NCBI GenBank assembly: GCA_964577175.1
Contig: CAZNYC010000062.1
Coordinates: 1-22,424, forward strand
Source: BS750m-G62 sp964577175
Lineage (GTDB): Bacteria; Planctomycetota; Phycisphaerae; FEN-1346
DNA: 22,424 bases
Direction: 5' to 3'
Below are positions 1-7,243 of the stretch, in pieces. Each line of letters begins with the position of its first letter. Within the stretch, counting starts at the first letter, position 1. The position numbers and the translations under genes were made by a program. A model generated the notes under the pieces. The model was not told the origin of the DNA. It did not search any database and worked only from the letters and a program-made list of their open reading frames with translations.

Positions 1-1
1 C

Positions 2-157
2 CCCATCGTCATGCTGACGAGCGTGTCGCAGAAGACGGGGTTCGAGTTCTCGCCCCAGACCGACGCCGACTTCATGCCGGTCGAGGTGTTCCTGGAGAAG
101 CCCGTCGATCCGGACCGGCTGCTGCAGACCGTGACGGAGGTGCTGGGGGAGAAGTGA
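2..157 (+). CDS. Response regulator receiver domain, 3' end only
   Basis: The window opens inside a reading frame whose last 51 residues look like the end of a CheY-like receiver domain. The strand-4 segment PIVMLTSVS carries the conserved Thr/Ser, and VEVFLEKPVDPDRLLQTV carries the conserved Lys of the K-P motif and the start of helix 5. The protein ends 13 residues after the last piece of that motif, so no output domain follows the receiver. An output domain could still lie upstream, outside the window. It is followed directly by a heptameric repeat array and then by the hydrogenase operon; a regulatory link to the hydrogenase is possible but not shown. Family assignment is fairly secure; the target is unknown. 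Confidence 0.75.
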   Translation, partial: PIVMLTSVSQKTGFEFSPQTDADFMPVEVFLEKPVDPDRLLQTVTEVLGEK

Positions 158-225
158 TTTCGGATTGCGGGTTGCGGAATTCGGATTGAACGGCGAGGTT
201 GGAATCTGAGATTTCAGATTCAAGA
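158..225. repeat. Degenerate heptameric repeat array
   Basis: Starting at the base after the response-regulator stop codon, the sequence reads in 7-bp steps: TTTCGGA, TTGCGGG, TTGCGGA, ATTCGGA, TTGAACG (158-192). A related AT-richer stretch (GAGATTT, CAGATTC) covers about 205-225. The end motif GGATTGAACGGC (183-194) recurs inside the terminase gene at 17995-18006. A spurious hydB extension from 199 would translate this repeat. Confidence 0.75.
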
Positions 226-252
226 TACCATACAAGCAAAGGGCGAACGCGC

Positions 253-1302
253 ATGTTGCCACAGGTGCTCCAAGCAAGCGATCTGGCCTCCTGGGTCAAG
301 GCCCTCATGGCCGAGCGAAAGGTGGCCGCCCCCGTCCTCAAGGAAACGAACGTCTCGGACGCGAGCGACGAGAAGTTCGGCTGGGAGTACCTGGAGGACG
401 CCGGCGCCGTCCGCCTCGATTACAACGTGACGGTGCTCGGGCCGAAGAAGTTCCTCTGGCCGCCGCGCCAGCAACTGGTCTCGTACCGGCTGGACGACGG
501 CCCGCAGCCGGAGGCGGTCCTGGAGCACGAGCCGACGGTCCTGCTGGGCGTGCATCCGTGCGACATCACGGCCATCGCGACGCTGGACGCGGCGTTCGCG
601 AAGGACGTGGCGGACCCGCACTACCTGGCCCGTCGGGCGGACACGGCCGTCATCGGCGTCGACTGCGCCGCCCCGTGCGACGAGTCCTCGTTCTGCCTGG
701 ACATGGGCTCGCTGTACCCCGAGTCGGGCTACGACGTCATGCTCACGCCGATGGGTGAGGGCTATTTCGTGGAGGTGGCGACCGAACAGGGCCAGGCCCT
801 CGTCGAGGCCGCCACCGTCCGCGAGGCCACCAAGGCCGACATGGAGGCCCACAAGAAGTTCACCGAAGAGAAGCGCAGCAACTTCCATTACCAGTTGCCG
901 TACGAGGTCAAGTATCTGCCGGAGGTGCTGGAGGCGTCGTACGACAGCCTGGTGTGGGAGGCGATTGCGCGGCGGTGCTTCTCGTGCGGGTCGTGCAACA
1001 CGACGTGCCCCACGTGCTACTGCTTCGACGTGTACGACGAGATTGCCGACGACCTCTCGGGCGGCTGCCGGACCCGCCGCTACGATTCGTGCCAGTTGGA
1101 CCCGTTCGCCGAAGTGGCGGGGGGCGAGAGTTTCCGCGAGCAGCGCTCCAGCCGCCTGCGGCACCGGATGTTCCGCAAGGGCAAGTACATCCTGGAACAG
1201 ACGGGCCGGCCGGGCTGCGTGGGCTGCGGCCGGTGCGAGCGGGCGTGCGTGGCCAGCATCAGCATCCGCGACACCTACGTCCAGATCGCCGGCAGCCGGT
1301 AG
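253..1302 (+). CDS. hydB: Group 3b [NiFe] hydrogenase beta subunit, 4Fe-4S dicluster protein
   Basis: A 349-aa iron-sulfur subunit of cytoplasmic NAD(P)-linked [NiFe] hydrogenase (sulfhydrogenase type), which wires electrons between the small subunit and the flavin subunit. Two ferredoxin-type cysteine sets are visible near the C-terminus: CFSCGSCNTTCP at about residues 242-253, and CVGCGRCERAC at about 322-332. The first ~230 residues match the N-terminal domain shared with the AsrA/HydB family (e.g. GVHPCDITAI, GVDCAAPCDESSFC). I chose the ATG at 253 because an in-frame start at 199 only adds translated repeat (MESEISDSRYH). It is the first gene of a four-gene plus-strand operon in the order beta-gamma-delta-alpha, as in Pyrococcus furiosus hydBGDA. 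No promoter was confidently found; the spacer is repeat-rich. AsrA of anaerobic sulfite reductase is the main alternative, but the neighbours fix the assignment. Confidence 0.92.
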   Translation: MLPQVLQASDLASWVKALMAERKVAAPVLKETNVSDASDEKFGWEYLEDAGAVRLDYNVTVLGPKKFLWPPRQQLVSYRLDDGPQPEAVLEHEPTVLLGVHPCDITAIATLDAAFAKDVADPHYLARRADTAVIGVDCAAPCDESSFCLDMGSLYPESGYDVMLTPMGEGYFVEVATEQGQALVEAATVREATKADMEAHKKFTEEKRSNFHYQLPYEVKYLPEVLEASYDSLVWEAIARRCFSCGSCNTTCPTCYCFDVYDEIADDLSGGCRTRRYDSCQLDPFAEVAGGESFREQRSSRLRHRMFRKGKYILEQTGRPGCVGCGRCERACVASISIRDTYVQIAGSR

Positions 1303-1306
1303 AGGA

Positions 1307-1404
1307 TGTCATCCTGAGGGCCGGATGGCCCGAAGGATCTCGCCGTGGTCGTTAGCCGTTGGCTCTCTCCCGCGGCGAGATGCTTCGCTTCGCTCAGCAC
1401 GACA
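1307..1404. repeat. Palindromic TGTCATyCTGAG element in the hydB-hydG spacer
   Basis: The ends are TGTCATCCTGAG and CTCAGCACGACA, imperfect inverted repeats. Internal complementary arms (GAAGGATCTCGCCG and CGGCGAGATGCTTCG) make one long stem-loop. The same family recurs at 2417-2515 and 22278-22375, with half or variant copies at about 14349, 15321, 16757, 19343 and 21073. Confidence 0.8.
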
Positions 1405-1449
1405 GCAGGGGGCCATGGCCCGGACGAGTCAGGGAAGGAGCCCATAGCC

Positions 1450-2298
1450 GTGACGCAAGCCGATATCCAAGCAGGCGCTTCGGCCGAAAGCCCGTACGTG
1501 CCGCACATGGCACGCATCACCAAGGCCGAGCAGATGACCGAGACGGAGCGGTTCTTCCACCTCGAGATGGAGGAGGGGACGCTCGACTACCAGCCCGGCC
1601 AGTTCGTCGGCGTGACGGTCTTCGGCGTGGGCGAGGCGCCCATCTCCATCTGCTCCAGCCCCACGCAGGGCAAGGGATTCGAACTCACGGTCCGCAGCAT
1701 CGGCCTGGTGACGAACAAACTGAAGGAGGTCGGCGAGGGCGACCGCCTCGGCATCCGCGGACCGTTCGGCAACACCTTCCCGTTCGAGGAGATGAAGGGC
1801 CAGGACGTGCTGTTCGTGGCCGGCGGGCTGGGCCTGGCGCCCACGCGCAGCCTCATCCGGTACGTGCTGGACAAGCGCGACGACTACGGCAAGGTGACGA
1901 TCCTCGTCGGCGCCCGCGAGCCGAACCTGCTCCTGTTCCGCGACGAACTCCAGCGATGGACGGAGCGCGACGACGCCGAGACGCTCGTCACGGTGGACCG
2001 GCCGGACGATACGTGGGACGGCCACGTGGGGGTCATCACGAAACTGTTCCCGAAGATCGAGATGGACCCGTCCCGCACGTGGGCGGTCATCGTGGGCCCG
2101 CCGGTCATGTTCAAGTTCACGGTGCTCGAGGCGCTGGCCGAGGGCATCCCCGAGAGCCGCATCATCTGCTCGCTGGAGCGGCACATGAAGTGCGGCATCG
2201 GCAAGTGCGGGCACTGCCAGATTCGCGGCACGTACGTCTGCCGCGAGGGGCCGGTGTTCACCTACGAGCAGGTGAAGCGGCTGAGGGAAGGCATCTGA
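1450..2298 (+). CDS. hydG: Group 3b [NiFe] hydrogenase gamma subunit, FAD/NAD(P)-binding reductase
   Basis: A 282-aa flavin reductase subunit that moves electrons between NAD(P)(H) and the iron-sulfur subunits. It is built like ferredoxin-NADP reductase/PyrK: an FAD barrel (about residues 18-115) with EAPISICSSP as the flavin-binding motif, a nucleotide-binding fold starting at VLFVAGGLGLAPTRSLI, and a C-terminal [2Fe-2S]-type set C248-C253-C256-C264 (KCGIGKCGHC followed by YVC). I chose GTG 1450 because AAGGAG lies 9 nt upstream (1435-1440). Longer in-frame starts (e.g. 1345) would translate the palindromic repeat in the spacer. It lies 147 bp after hydB in the same direction. The stop codon overlaps the edge of a perfect 30-bp palindrome. 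Confidence 0.9.
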   Translation: MTQADIQAGASAESPYVPHMARITKAEQMTETERFFHLEMEEGTLDYQPGQFVGVTVFGVGEAPISICSSPTQGKGFELTVRSIGLVTNKLKEVGEGDRLGIRGPFGNTFPFEEMKGQDVLFVAGGLGLAPTRSLIRYVLDKRDDYGKVTILVGAREPNLLLFRDELQRWTERDDAETLVTVDRPDDTWDGHVGVITKLFPKIEMDPSRTWAVIVGPPVMFKFTVLEALAEGIPESRIICSLERHMKCGIGKCGHCQIRGTYVCREGPVFTYEQVKRLREGI

Positions 2299-2327
2299 TC
2301 TCAAATCTGAGATCTCAGATTTGAGAT
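2298..2327. repeat. Perfect 30-bp palindrome immediately after hydG
   Basis: Bases 2298-2327 are perfectly self-complementary, with centre at 2312/2313. The palindrome starts at the last base of the hydG stop codon and is made of heptamers (TCTCAAA, TCTGAGA, TCTCAGA, TTTGAGA). No T-tract follows directly, so it is not a canonical intrinsic terminator. In RNA it could be an mRNA-stabilising or processing hairpin. Confidence 0.85.
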
Positions 2328-2331
2328 TCCA

Positions 2332-2373
2332 AAATCGGAAATCGGAAGGCGGAAATCGGGAATCGCGAATCAG
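2332..2373. repeat. Heptameric array, AAATCGG type
   Basis: Six consecutive 7-bp units: AAATCGG, AAATCGG, AAGGCGG, AAATCGG, GAATCGC, GAATCAG. It sits in the 313-bp hydG-hydD spacer between the perfect palindrome and the next stem-loop element. Confidence 0.8.
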
Positions 2374-2416
2374 CGAGTAAGCCGTTTATTGAGTCCGGTA
2401 AAAGTGAAGTGAAAAT

Positions 2417-2515
2417 GTCATTCTGAGGCCTCGCGTGCGAGGCCGAAGAATCTCGCCGTGCGAACGGCATCAAGGCGAGATTCTTCGTCGGCCTTGCGGC
2501 CTCCTCAGAATGACA
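2417..2515. repeat. Palindromic TGTCATTCTGAGG element, best full-length copy
   Basis: The terminal 13 bp TGTCATTCTGAGG and CCTCAGAATGACA are perfect inverted repeats. The inner arms (AGGCCGAAGAATCTCGCC and GGCGAGATTCTTCG plus CGGCCT) pair almost fully, giving a ~99-bp hairpin. It lies in the hydG-hydD spacer. Translating it gives a false N-terminal extension of hydD from 2435. Confidence 0.88.
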
Positions 2516-2544
2516 GCCATGAAGATTCCTTTTACCGGCCTCAA

Positions 2545-2600
2545 TCGCCGCGACCCGAAGGGGAGCGCGAGCCGCAATCCAAAGCGAAGCGCGAACGGAA
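2545..2600. repeat. GCCGCGACCCGAAGG-type repeat upstream of hydD
   Basis: The block GCCGCGACCCGAAGG and following GCGAGCGCG-like bases recurs in the hydD-hydA spacer (about 3461-3533). Related AGCCGCGACGCGCAGCGG sequence is in the terminase gene (about 18020-18040) and inverted after it (about 18641-18667). It ends at the hydD ribosome-binding site. Confidence 0.6.
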
Positions 2601-2611
2601 GGAACAGGCGC

Positions 2612-3367
2612 ATGGCCGACAAACCCACACTGGCGTTCTTCTCGCTGGCGTGCTGCGAGGGGTGCCAACTCCAGGTCCTGGCCGCCAACGAAAAGTTGCT
2701 GCCCATCCTGGAGCGGGCGGACATTGTCCGTTTCCGCGAGGCGTCCGACGGCGACGCCGACCATTACGACATCACCTTCGTCGAGGGCTCGATCGTCACG
2801 CCGCACGACATCGAGCGCATCCAGGGCATCCGCGCCAAGACCGACGTGCTCGTGGCCCTGGGCGCCTGCGCCACCATCGGCGGCGTGAACACCCTCAAGA
2901 ACTTCCAGGACCCGGACGACGTGGCCGACTACGTCTACGGCGACAAGAAGGACAAATTCCCGCACATCTCGACGCGGCCGCTCTCGGCCGAGGTGAAGGT
3001 CGACGCCGAGATTCACGGGTGCCCGATCAACACCTACGAATTCCTCGAGGCCGCCAAGTGCCTCCTCATGGGCAAACCGTACCGCCAGCCCAACTACCCG
3101 GTGTGCGTGGACTGCAAACTGGCCGGCAACGTCTGCCTGTGGCACAAGGGCGTGCCGTGCATGGGCGTGGTGACCCGCGCCGGCTGCGACCCGTTCCTGT
3201 GCCCGAGCGCCGGGCACAAGTGCATCGGGTGCCGGGGCCTCGTGGACGACCCGAACACGCAGGCGGCCGAGGACGTGATGGCCGAGTTCGGCCTCACCGT
3301 CGAGGACGTCTTCCGCGAGTTCAGCCTGTTCCAGGGCAACTACGAGCAGGTGCAGAAGATGAAGTGA
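2612..3367 (+). CDS. hydD: Group 3b [NiFe] hydrogenase delta (small) subunit
   Basis: A 251-aa small subunit that carries the proximal and further Fe-S clusters next to the NiFe site. Visible motifs: SLACCEGCQ near the N-terminus (C15, C18), GACATIGG (C86), HGCP (C137), and a C-terminal Cys-rich part (VCVDCKLAGNVCLW, then GCDPFLCPSAGHKCIGC) that supplies the remaining cluster ligands. There is no Tat signal, as expected for a cytoplasmic group 3 enzyme. Start ATG 2612 has GGAAGGA upstream (2597-2603). The in-frame extension to 2435 is repeat-derived and rejected. It lies 313 bp from hydG, with the spacer filled by three repeat types, and 190 bp before hydA. Length and motifs fit the F420-non-reducing/sulfhydrogenase small-subunit family. 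Confidence 0.92.
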   Translation: MADKPTLAFFSLACCEGCQLQVLAANEKLLPILERADIVRFREASDGDADHYDITFVEGSIVTPHDIERIQGIRAKTDVLVALGACATIGGVNTLKNFQDPDDVADYVYGDKKDKFPHISTRPLSAEVKVDAEIHGCPINTYEFLEAAKCLLMGKPYRQPNYPVCVDCKLAGNVCLWHKGVPCMGVVTRAGCDPFLCPSAGHKCIGCRGLVDDPNTQAAEDVMAEFGLTVEDVFREFSLFQGNYEQVQKMK

Positions 3368-3374
3368 GGCGATT

Positions 3375-3444
3375 GGGGATTTCAGATTTGGGATTTGAGA
3401 CCGGAGATTTGAGATTCGCAATGTGCGATCTGAGATTTGAGATT
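3375..3444. repeat. Ten-unit heptameric array, TGAGATT type
   Basis: Ten 7-bp units in unbroken register start 8 bases after the hydD stop: GGGGATT, TCAGATT, TGGGATT, TGAGACC, GGAGATT, TGAGATT, CGCAATG, TGCGATC, TGAGATT, TGAGATT. Units drift in sequence but the 7-bp phase never slips. Confidence 0.85.
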
Positions 3445-3455
3445 CCAAAGTGACC

Positions 3456-3533
3456 TTTTAGCCGCGACCCGAAGGCGAGCGCGTCGCGCCGGGAAGCACC
3501 GGCGAACTCGCGTTCGCGGCTCGAAACGCGGTC
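3456..3533. repeat. GCCGCGACCCGAAGG repeat with inverted arms, upstream of hydA
   Basis: The block starts TTTTAGCCGCGACCCGAAGG and ends GCGTTCGCGGCT plus flank. The arms AGCCGCGA and TCGCGGCT are inverted repeats, so it can fold. It shares its core with 2545-2600 and with the copy inside the terminase gene. Confidence 0.6.
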
Positions 3534-3557
3534 GTGAACAAAGGGAGTGATACACGC

Positions 3558-4871
3558 ATGACCCAGGCAGCCAATAGCATGGACGTCCGCGTCGATTACG
3601 TGACGCGCGTGGAGGGTCACGGCAACATCGTGGCCACCGTCCGCGACGGCGAACTCGTGGACACGAAATTCGAGGTCACCGAATCGCCCCGCTTCTTCGA
3701 GGCGATGCTCCGCGGGCGCTCGTGGAAGGACGCCATGTTCCTCACGACGCGCATCTGCGGCATCTGCGCGTGCGGGCACGGCTCCGCCAGCCTGCGGGCC
3801 ACCGAAGACGCCATGGGCATCCGTATAAGCGAGCAGACCGAGCGGCTCCGCAAGATCGTCCTCCATGCCGAGCAACTCGAAAGCCACTGGCTCCACTGTT
3901 ACTTCCTCGTGGCGCCGGACTTCTTCGACGCCCCGAGCGTCATCCCGCTCGCCAAGACCCACACCGACGTGGTGCTGCGGGCGATGCGCCTGAAGGGCCT
4001 CTCCCACGAAATCTGCCAGGCCCTCGTCGGACGCCACACCCACCCCATCGGCATGGTGCCGGGCGGGTACATGAAACTGCCGACCGCGGGCAGCCTGAAG
4101 ACACTGCGCGACCATATCGCGAGTTTCGAGGACGACGTCCGCGAGACCGTCGACCTCTTCGCCACGCTCACCCCGCCCGACTTCGAGCGCGAGACCGAGT
4201 ACGAGTCCATCACCCACCCGGACGAGTACGCGTTCTTCAAGGGCGACCTCATGACGAGCGACTCACGGCCGGTGGACGAGCACGACTACAAGGAGATCAT
4301 CCACGAGTCGATCGTCGAGCATTCCTCGGCCAAGCACGTGCGAAACAGGCGCGAAAGCCTCATGGTCGGGGCCCTCGCACGCTTCAACAACAATCACGCC
4401 CAACTCCGGCCGGAGGCCAAAGAGGCCGCCGAAAAACTCGGCCTCACGGGCCCCCACACGAACCCGTTCCACAACAACACGGCCCAGATCATCGAGAGCG
4501 TCCACTGCTACTACGACATCCTGCGGCTGCTGGATGAGTTGATCGAGACGGGCATCCAGGACGAGAAGCCCCCGCTGGAGTGGCCCGACGGCGCCGGCGG
4601 AGAGGGCATCGGCATCGTCGAGGTGCCGCGCGGCACCCTGGTCCACCATTACGAGTACGACGACAGCGGCATCGTGACCGGGGCGAACCTGGTCATCCCG
4701 ACGAACCAGAACCTGGCCAACATCGAGGCGGATTTCCGGGCCTGGATTCCGCAACTCATCGAGGCCGGCAAATCGCAGGATGAGATCAGCCATGCCCTGG
4801 AGATGCTGGTCCGGGCCTACGACCCTTGCATCTCCTGCTCGGCCCACCTCGTAGAGGTGAACTTCGAGTAG
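3558..4871 (+). CDS. hydA: Group 3b [NiFe] hydrogenase alpha (large, catalytic) subunit
   Basis: A 437-aa catalytic subunit that binds the NiFe(CN)2CO centre. The N-terminal nickel motif is RICGICACGH (C67, C70, H74) and the C-terminal motif is DPCISCSAH (C424, C427, H430). Seven residues follow His430 (LVEVNFE); in this family the protein is cut after this His/Arg position by a HycI-type protease once nickel is loaded, so a short C-terminal peptide is expected to be removed. ATG 3558 is chosen because GGGAG (3543-3547) is 10 nt upstream; GTG 3534 is a weaker option. Last gene of the operon, followed after 10 bp by a strong intrinsic terminator. No maturation protease or other hyp gene is adjacent. 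Group 3b is indicated by the HydBG partners; F420-reducing types lack this arrangement. Confidence 0.95.
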   Translation: MTQAANSMDVRVDYVTRVEGHGNIVATVRDGELVDTKFEVTESPRFFEAMLRGRSWKDAMFLTTRICGICACGHGSASLRATEDAMGIRISEQTERLRKIVLHAEQLESHWLHCYFLVAPDFFDAPSVIPLAKTHTDVVLRAMRLKGLSHEICQALVGRHTHPIGMVPGGYMKLPTAGSLKTLRDHIASFEDDVRETVDLFATLTPPDFERETEYESITHPDEYAFFKGDLMTSDSRPVDEHDYKEIIHESIVEHSSAKHVRNRRESLMVGALARFNNNHAQLRPEAKEAAEKLGLTGPHTNPFHNNTAQIIESVHCYYDILRLLDELIETGIQDEKPPLEWPDGAGGEGIGIVEVPRGTLVHHYEYDDSGIVTGANLVIPTNQNLANIEADFRAWIPQLIEAGKSQDEISHALEMLVRAYDPCISCSAHLVEVNFE

Positions 4872-4881
4872 GGGATTTCGT

Positions 4882-4917
4882 GCGCGGCGGGCTTCCCCGG
4901 TCCGCCGCGCCCTTTTT
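4882..4917 (+). terminator. Intrinsic terminator after hydA
   Basis: A perfect 9-bp GC stem (GCGCGGCGG 4882-4890 and CCGCCGCGC 4902-4910), 11-nt loop, then CC and TTTTT. It starts 10 bp after the hydA stop. It is the first part of a 279-bp direct repeat. Confidence 0.85.
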
Positions 4918-5160
4918 GCGCACACCGAACGCCACGGCCTTTGCGGACCGTGGCGTTCGTTCGTTTCGGTGAGCCGGGGCCACGGATTGCTTGTCAATCC
5001 GTGCCTTGGGCCCGCGGTTGGCGGTTGAGCCTGCCGCCGTTCAAGCCGGGGGGGGCCGGCAGGTCCCGGTCCTCTCCATCCGCCCCGGCACGTGCCACGG
5101 CGGATGCGGACGACCGGCCGCTTCCGCGGCCGGCTCGAACGGCACGGCGCGGCGGGCTCG
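4882..5160. repeat. 279-bp perfect direct repeat, copy 1
   Basis: Identical base for base to 6004-6282 (offset 1122, no gaps seen on reading both). It contains at least five successive hairpins: the terminator; a perfect 12-bp stem (4926-4937 with 4948-4959); a perfect 9-bp stem (4981-4989 with 4995-5003); the near-palindrome around CACGTG (about 5079-5107); and an 8-bp stem with TTCC loop (5114-5133). No credible gene lies in it. Confidence 0.93.
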
Positions 5161-5246
5161 AAAGACCCGGGCGCTACCCTTCGCCGCCGGCGTCCGGCTT
5201 GCCGTTCCCCGCGCGGCAATCGCGCCCGTCTGGCTGCTCGGCCCTG

Positions 5247-5273
5247 TTGCCAACGCATCCCAGGATGTATAAT
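5247..5273 (+). promoter_or_regulatory. Probable sigma-70-type promoter of the SNase gene
   Basis: TTGCCA (5247-5252), a 15-bp spacer, then a perfect TATAAT (5268-5273) preceded by TG. It lies 38 bp before the start codon and just downstream of the direct repeat. The spacer is shorter than the usual 17. Confidence 0.55.
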
Positions 5274-5310
5274 GGGCGTACGGACCCACCTCTTTCCGAA
5301 GGAGCGCGCC

Positions 5311-5979
5311 ATGAAGGCAAAGTTCTTCCTGCCCGTTGCAGCCCTTTGTGCTGCAGCCTTCGCCCTGGTGCCGGGCACCGCGCCCGCGGCCAGGGCGTCT
5401 GTGCCGATGCCCTACCCGCCCGCGTTTCCTGCAAGGGTGGTCGACCTCATGGATGGCGACAGTTTCAAGGTGGTTTGCGAGGCCGGCACGGTCGAGGTCC
5501 GCCTCTTTGACGTCAACTGCCCGGAGTTCGACGAGCCCGGCGGCGACCGCGCCAAGCGCATCACGCGCCAGACCACCCTCGGCCGGCGCGTGTGGGTTTT
5601 CCCATCCGGAAAACGCCCGAAGGACGCCCACGGCCGACTGCTGGCCCGCGTCTGGACCCCCAAGGGGTGGCTCTCGGACGTCCTGCTCCGGGTGGGTGCC
5701 GGACAACGATACGCTGATCCCGACAGGCCTTCGGCGGGGCCCGTCGGCAAGCCCAAGGCACAGGCCCCCTCAAAGCCGCAGAATCAGGACGCCGACCCGT
5801 CCGGCAGGAAAGCGAAATCCGGGACCCAGGGCAACCCCCTCGTCTACATCACCAGGAGCGGCTCGAAGTATCACCGGGCGGAGTGTCCCCACCTGCGGCA
5901 CGGTTCGATTCCGATCCCCCTGAACGAGGCCAAAGTCCGCGGCCTGGAACCGTGCAGCCACTGCCGGCCGCCGCAGTGA
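5311..5979 (+). CDS. Secreted SNase-like (thermonuclease) protein with Cys/His C-terminal motif
   Basis: A 222-aa exported nuclease-family protein. Residues 1-29 are a classic signal peptide (basic start, FFLPVAALCAAAFALV core, ARA cleavage site). Residues 40-135 match the SNase beta-barrel: VVDLMDGDSFKV, then VEVRLFDVNCPEF (candidate catalytic R64 and E72, metal D67) and DAHGRLLARVW (R109). After a Pro/Lys linker, residues 178-222 form a KYHRAEC-HL...PCSHC module (H188, C192, C215, C218), a common C-terminal add-on in SNase-like proteins that looks metal-binding. Start ATG 5311 has GAAGGAG (5298-5304) and a TATAAT box upstream. The gene is exactly bracketed by two 279-bp direct repeats, so it could be lost or moved by recombination between them. 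Nuclease activity is inferred from residues only. Confidence 0.85.
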   Translation: MKAKFFLPVAALCAAAFALVPGTAPAARASVPMPYPPAFPARVVDLMDGDSFKVVCEAGTVEVRLFDVNCPEFDEPGGDRAKRITRQTTLGRRVWVFPSGKRPKDAHGRLLARVWTPKGWLSDVLLRVGAGQRYADPDRPSAGPVGKPKAQAPSKPQNQDADPSGRKAKSGTQGNPLVYITRSGSKYHRAECPHLRHGSIPIPLNEAKVRGLEPCSHCRPPQ

Positions 5980-6003
5980 GCGACGAGACGTCTCCAACGT
6001 TCC

Positions 6004-6039
6004 GCGCGGCGGGCTTCCCCGGTCCGCCGCGCCCTTTTT
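6004..6039 (+). terminator. Intrinsic terminator after the SNase gene
   Basis: The same hairpin plus T5 tract as at 4882-4917, here 24 bp after the SNase stop codon, as the head of the second direct-repeat copy. Confidence 0.82.
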
Positions 6040-6282
6040 GCGCACACCGAACGCCACGGCCTTTGCGGACCGTGGCGTTCGTTCGTTTCGGTGAGCCGGG
6101 GCCACGGATTGCTTGTCAATCCGTGCCTTGGGCCCGCGGTTGGCGGTTGAGCCTGCCGCCGTTCAAGCCGGGGGGGGCCGGCAGGTCCCGGTCCTCTCCA
6201 TCCGCCCCGGCACGTGCCACGGCGGATGCGGACGACCGGCCGCTTCCGCGGCCGGCTCGAACGGCACGGCGCGGCGGGCTCG
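6004..6282. repeat. 279-bp perfect direct repeat, copy 2
   Basis: Identical to 4882-5160. It fills the gap between the convergent SNase gene and the LTxxQ gene, whose stop lies at 6298. The flanking bases differ on both sides (T/C before, A/T after), so the unit boundaries are sharp. Confidence 0.93.
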
Positions 6283-6297
6283 TACGCCGAGGGCGCC

Positions 6298-7026
6298 TCA
6301 GCCTTCGCCCGCGTCCTTCTTGCGGCGGGCGGCGCGCTTCTCGGGCCGCTCCTTCGCCGCCTTCCGGCCGAGCGTCTCGCGCTGCTCGGCCGACAGGACG
6401 CTCTGCTCGATCTCCTTCCGCAGGGTCATGGCGACCTGCCGCCGGCCCTTCTCGTCGGCGGCGCCGGACACGTCCTTCGCCCTGGCGTCGGCCATTTTGC
6501 GGATCGTGGACTGCTGCGCCTCCGTCAGGTCGGCCCGCCTGAACCATGCCATCGCCCGGCGATACAGGCGGAACCCCGCCCACGTGGTCTTTTGCTCGGA
6601 GGTGAGAATGGCGTAGATGTCGGCCATCGTTTTCTCGTGCACCTGCCGGCGCTCCGCCGAGAGGGCCTTCATCTCCTGCCCGAGGCGTTTCATCTCCTCC
6701 TTGTTGCCGGCTTCCTTGGCGGCCTTCATGGCCTGCTTGAGTTCGGCGGCCTTGGCGCCGTGCGCCTGCTGCCACTCGGCCAGGGCCTGTTTGCGGGCCT
6801 CGACCTTCGCTTTGAGTTGGGCCTGCTGATCGGGCGTGAGGTTACACTCACTGACCAGGATGGCGTACTCGCCCCGCAGGCCGCTCTTGGCCTTGCCGCC
6901 TTTCTCCCGAGTGGCCTCCTTCTCCCTGCCGTCCTCCCCTTTCGCCGCCACCGCGAGGTCGGCGGTCAGCAGGCCGATGACGAGCGTCCCCGCAAGCGGC
7001 ACCATCCACCACGTGAGGCGTTTCAT
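6298..7026 (-). CDS. Exported LTxxQ-motif protein (Spy/CpxP-like), paralog 1
   Basis: A 242-aa protein with a signal peptide (KRLTWWMVPLAGTLVIGLL, cleavage near AVAA). The mature part is helical and rich in Lys, Glu, Ala and Gln, with four LTxxQ-like motifs: LTPDQ (63-67), LTSEQ (141-145), LTEAQ (167-171) and LSAEQ (211-215). LTxxQ proteins of the CpxP/Spy type are periplasmic chaperone or metal/envelope-stress proteins; that role is inferred here. The tail is strongly basic. ATG at 7026 is favoured because GGAG lies 9 nt upstream; ATG 7035 has no spacing for it. It is tandem with a longer paralog at 7451-8263 with the same motif order, separated by 424 bp with a MITE-like element. Function is unproven. 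Confidence 0.78.
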   Translation of the reverse strand: MKRLTWWMVPLAGTLVIGLLTADLAVAAKGEDGREKEATREKGGKAKSGLRGEYAILVSECNLTPDQQAQLKAKVEARKQALAEWQQAHGAKAAELKQAMKAAKEAGNKEEMKRLGQEMKALSAERRQVHEKTMADIYAILTSEQKTTWAGFRLYRRAMAWFRRADLTEAQQSTIRKMADARAKDVSGAADEKGRRQVAMTLRKEIEQSVLSAEQRETLGRKAAKERPEKRAARRKKDAGEG

Positions 7027-7243
7027 GGGTCGCATCTCCGTCCGGCCCGAGGTTAGAGCGGGCGGCCGCGCCGGGCCGTGTGGCGGACCGCCCTCGCCCC
7101 GCCGGGCCCGGCCCGATCGGCCGCGCTCCGGCAGGCGAGCGGTTGAACACGTCCCGATTCCTGATGGACCAGAAAATCGCCCCTGCTGCAAGGAATTTCC
7201 CCGGCCCGGCGCGCACCGGGGACCCGCCGGAGGCTGGAGCGGT

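Noticed and set aside
199..252. Longer hydB start at 199
   Set aside because: It translates the upstream repeat (ESEISDSRY) and has no ribosome site; the family N-terminus fits ATG 253.
2435..2611. Longer hydD start at 2435
   Set aside because: It reads through the palindromic element and the GCCGCGACCC repeat; ATG 2612 has a ribosome site and the family start.
4882..5160. 279-bp repeat as a structured non-coding RNA gene
   Set aside because: Several perfect hairpins are present, but the head is a terminator for the upstream gene and no promoter was seen inside; kept as a repeat.
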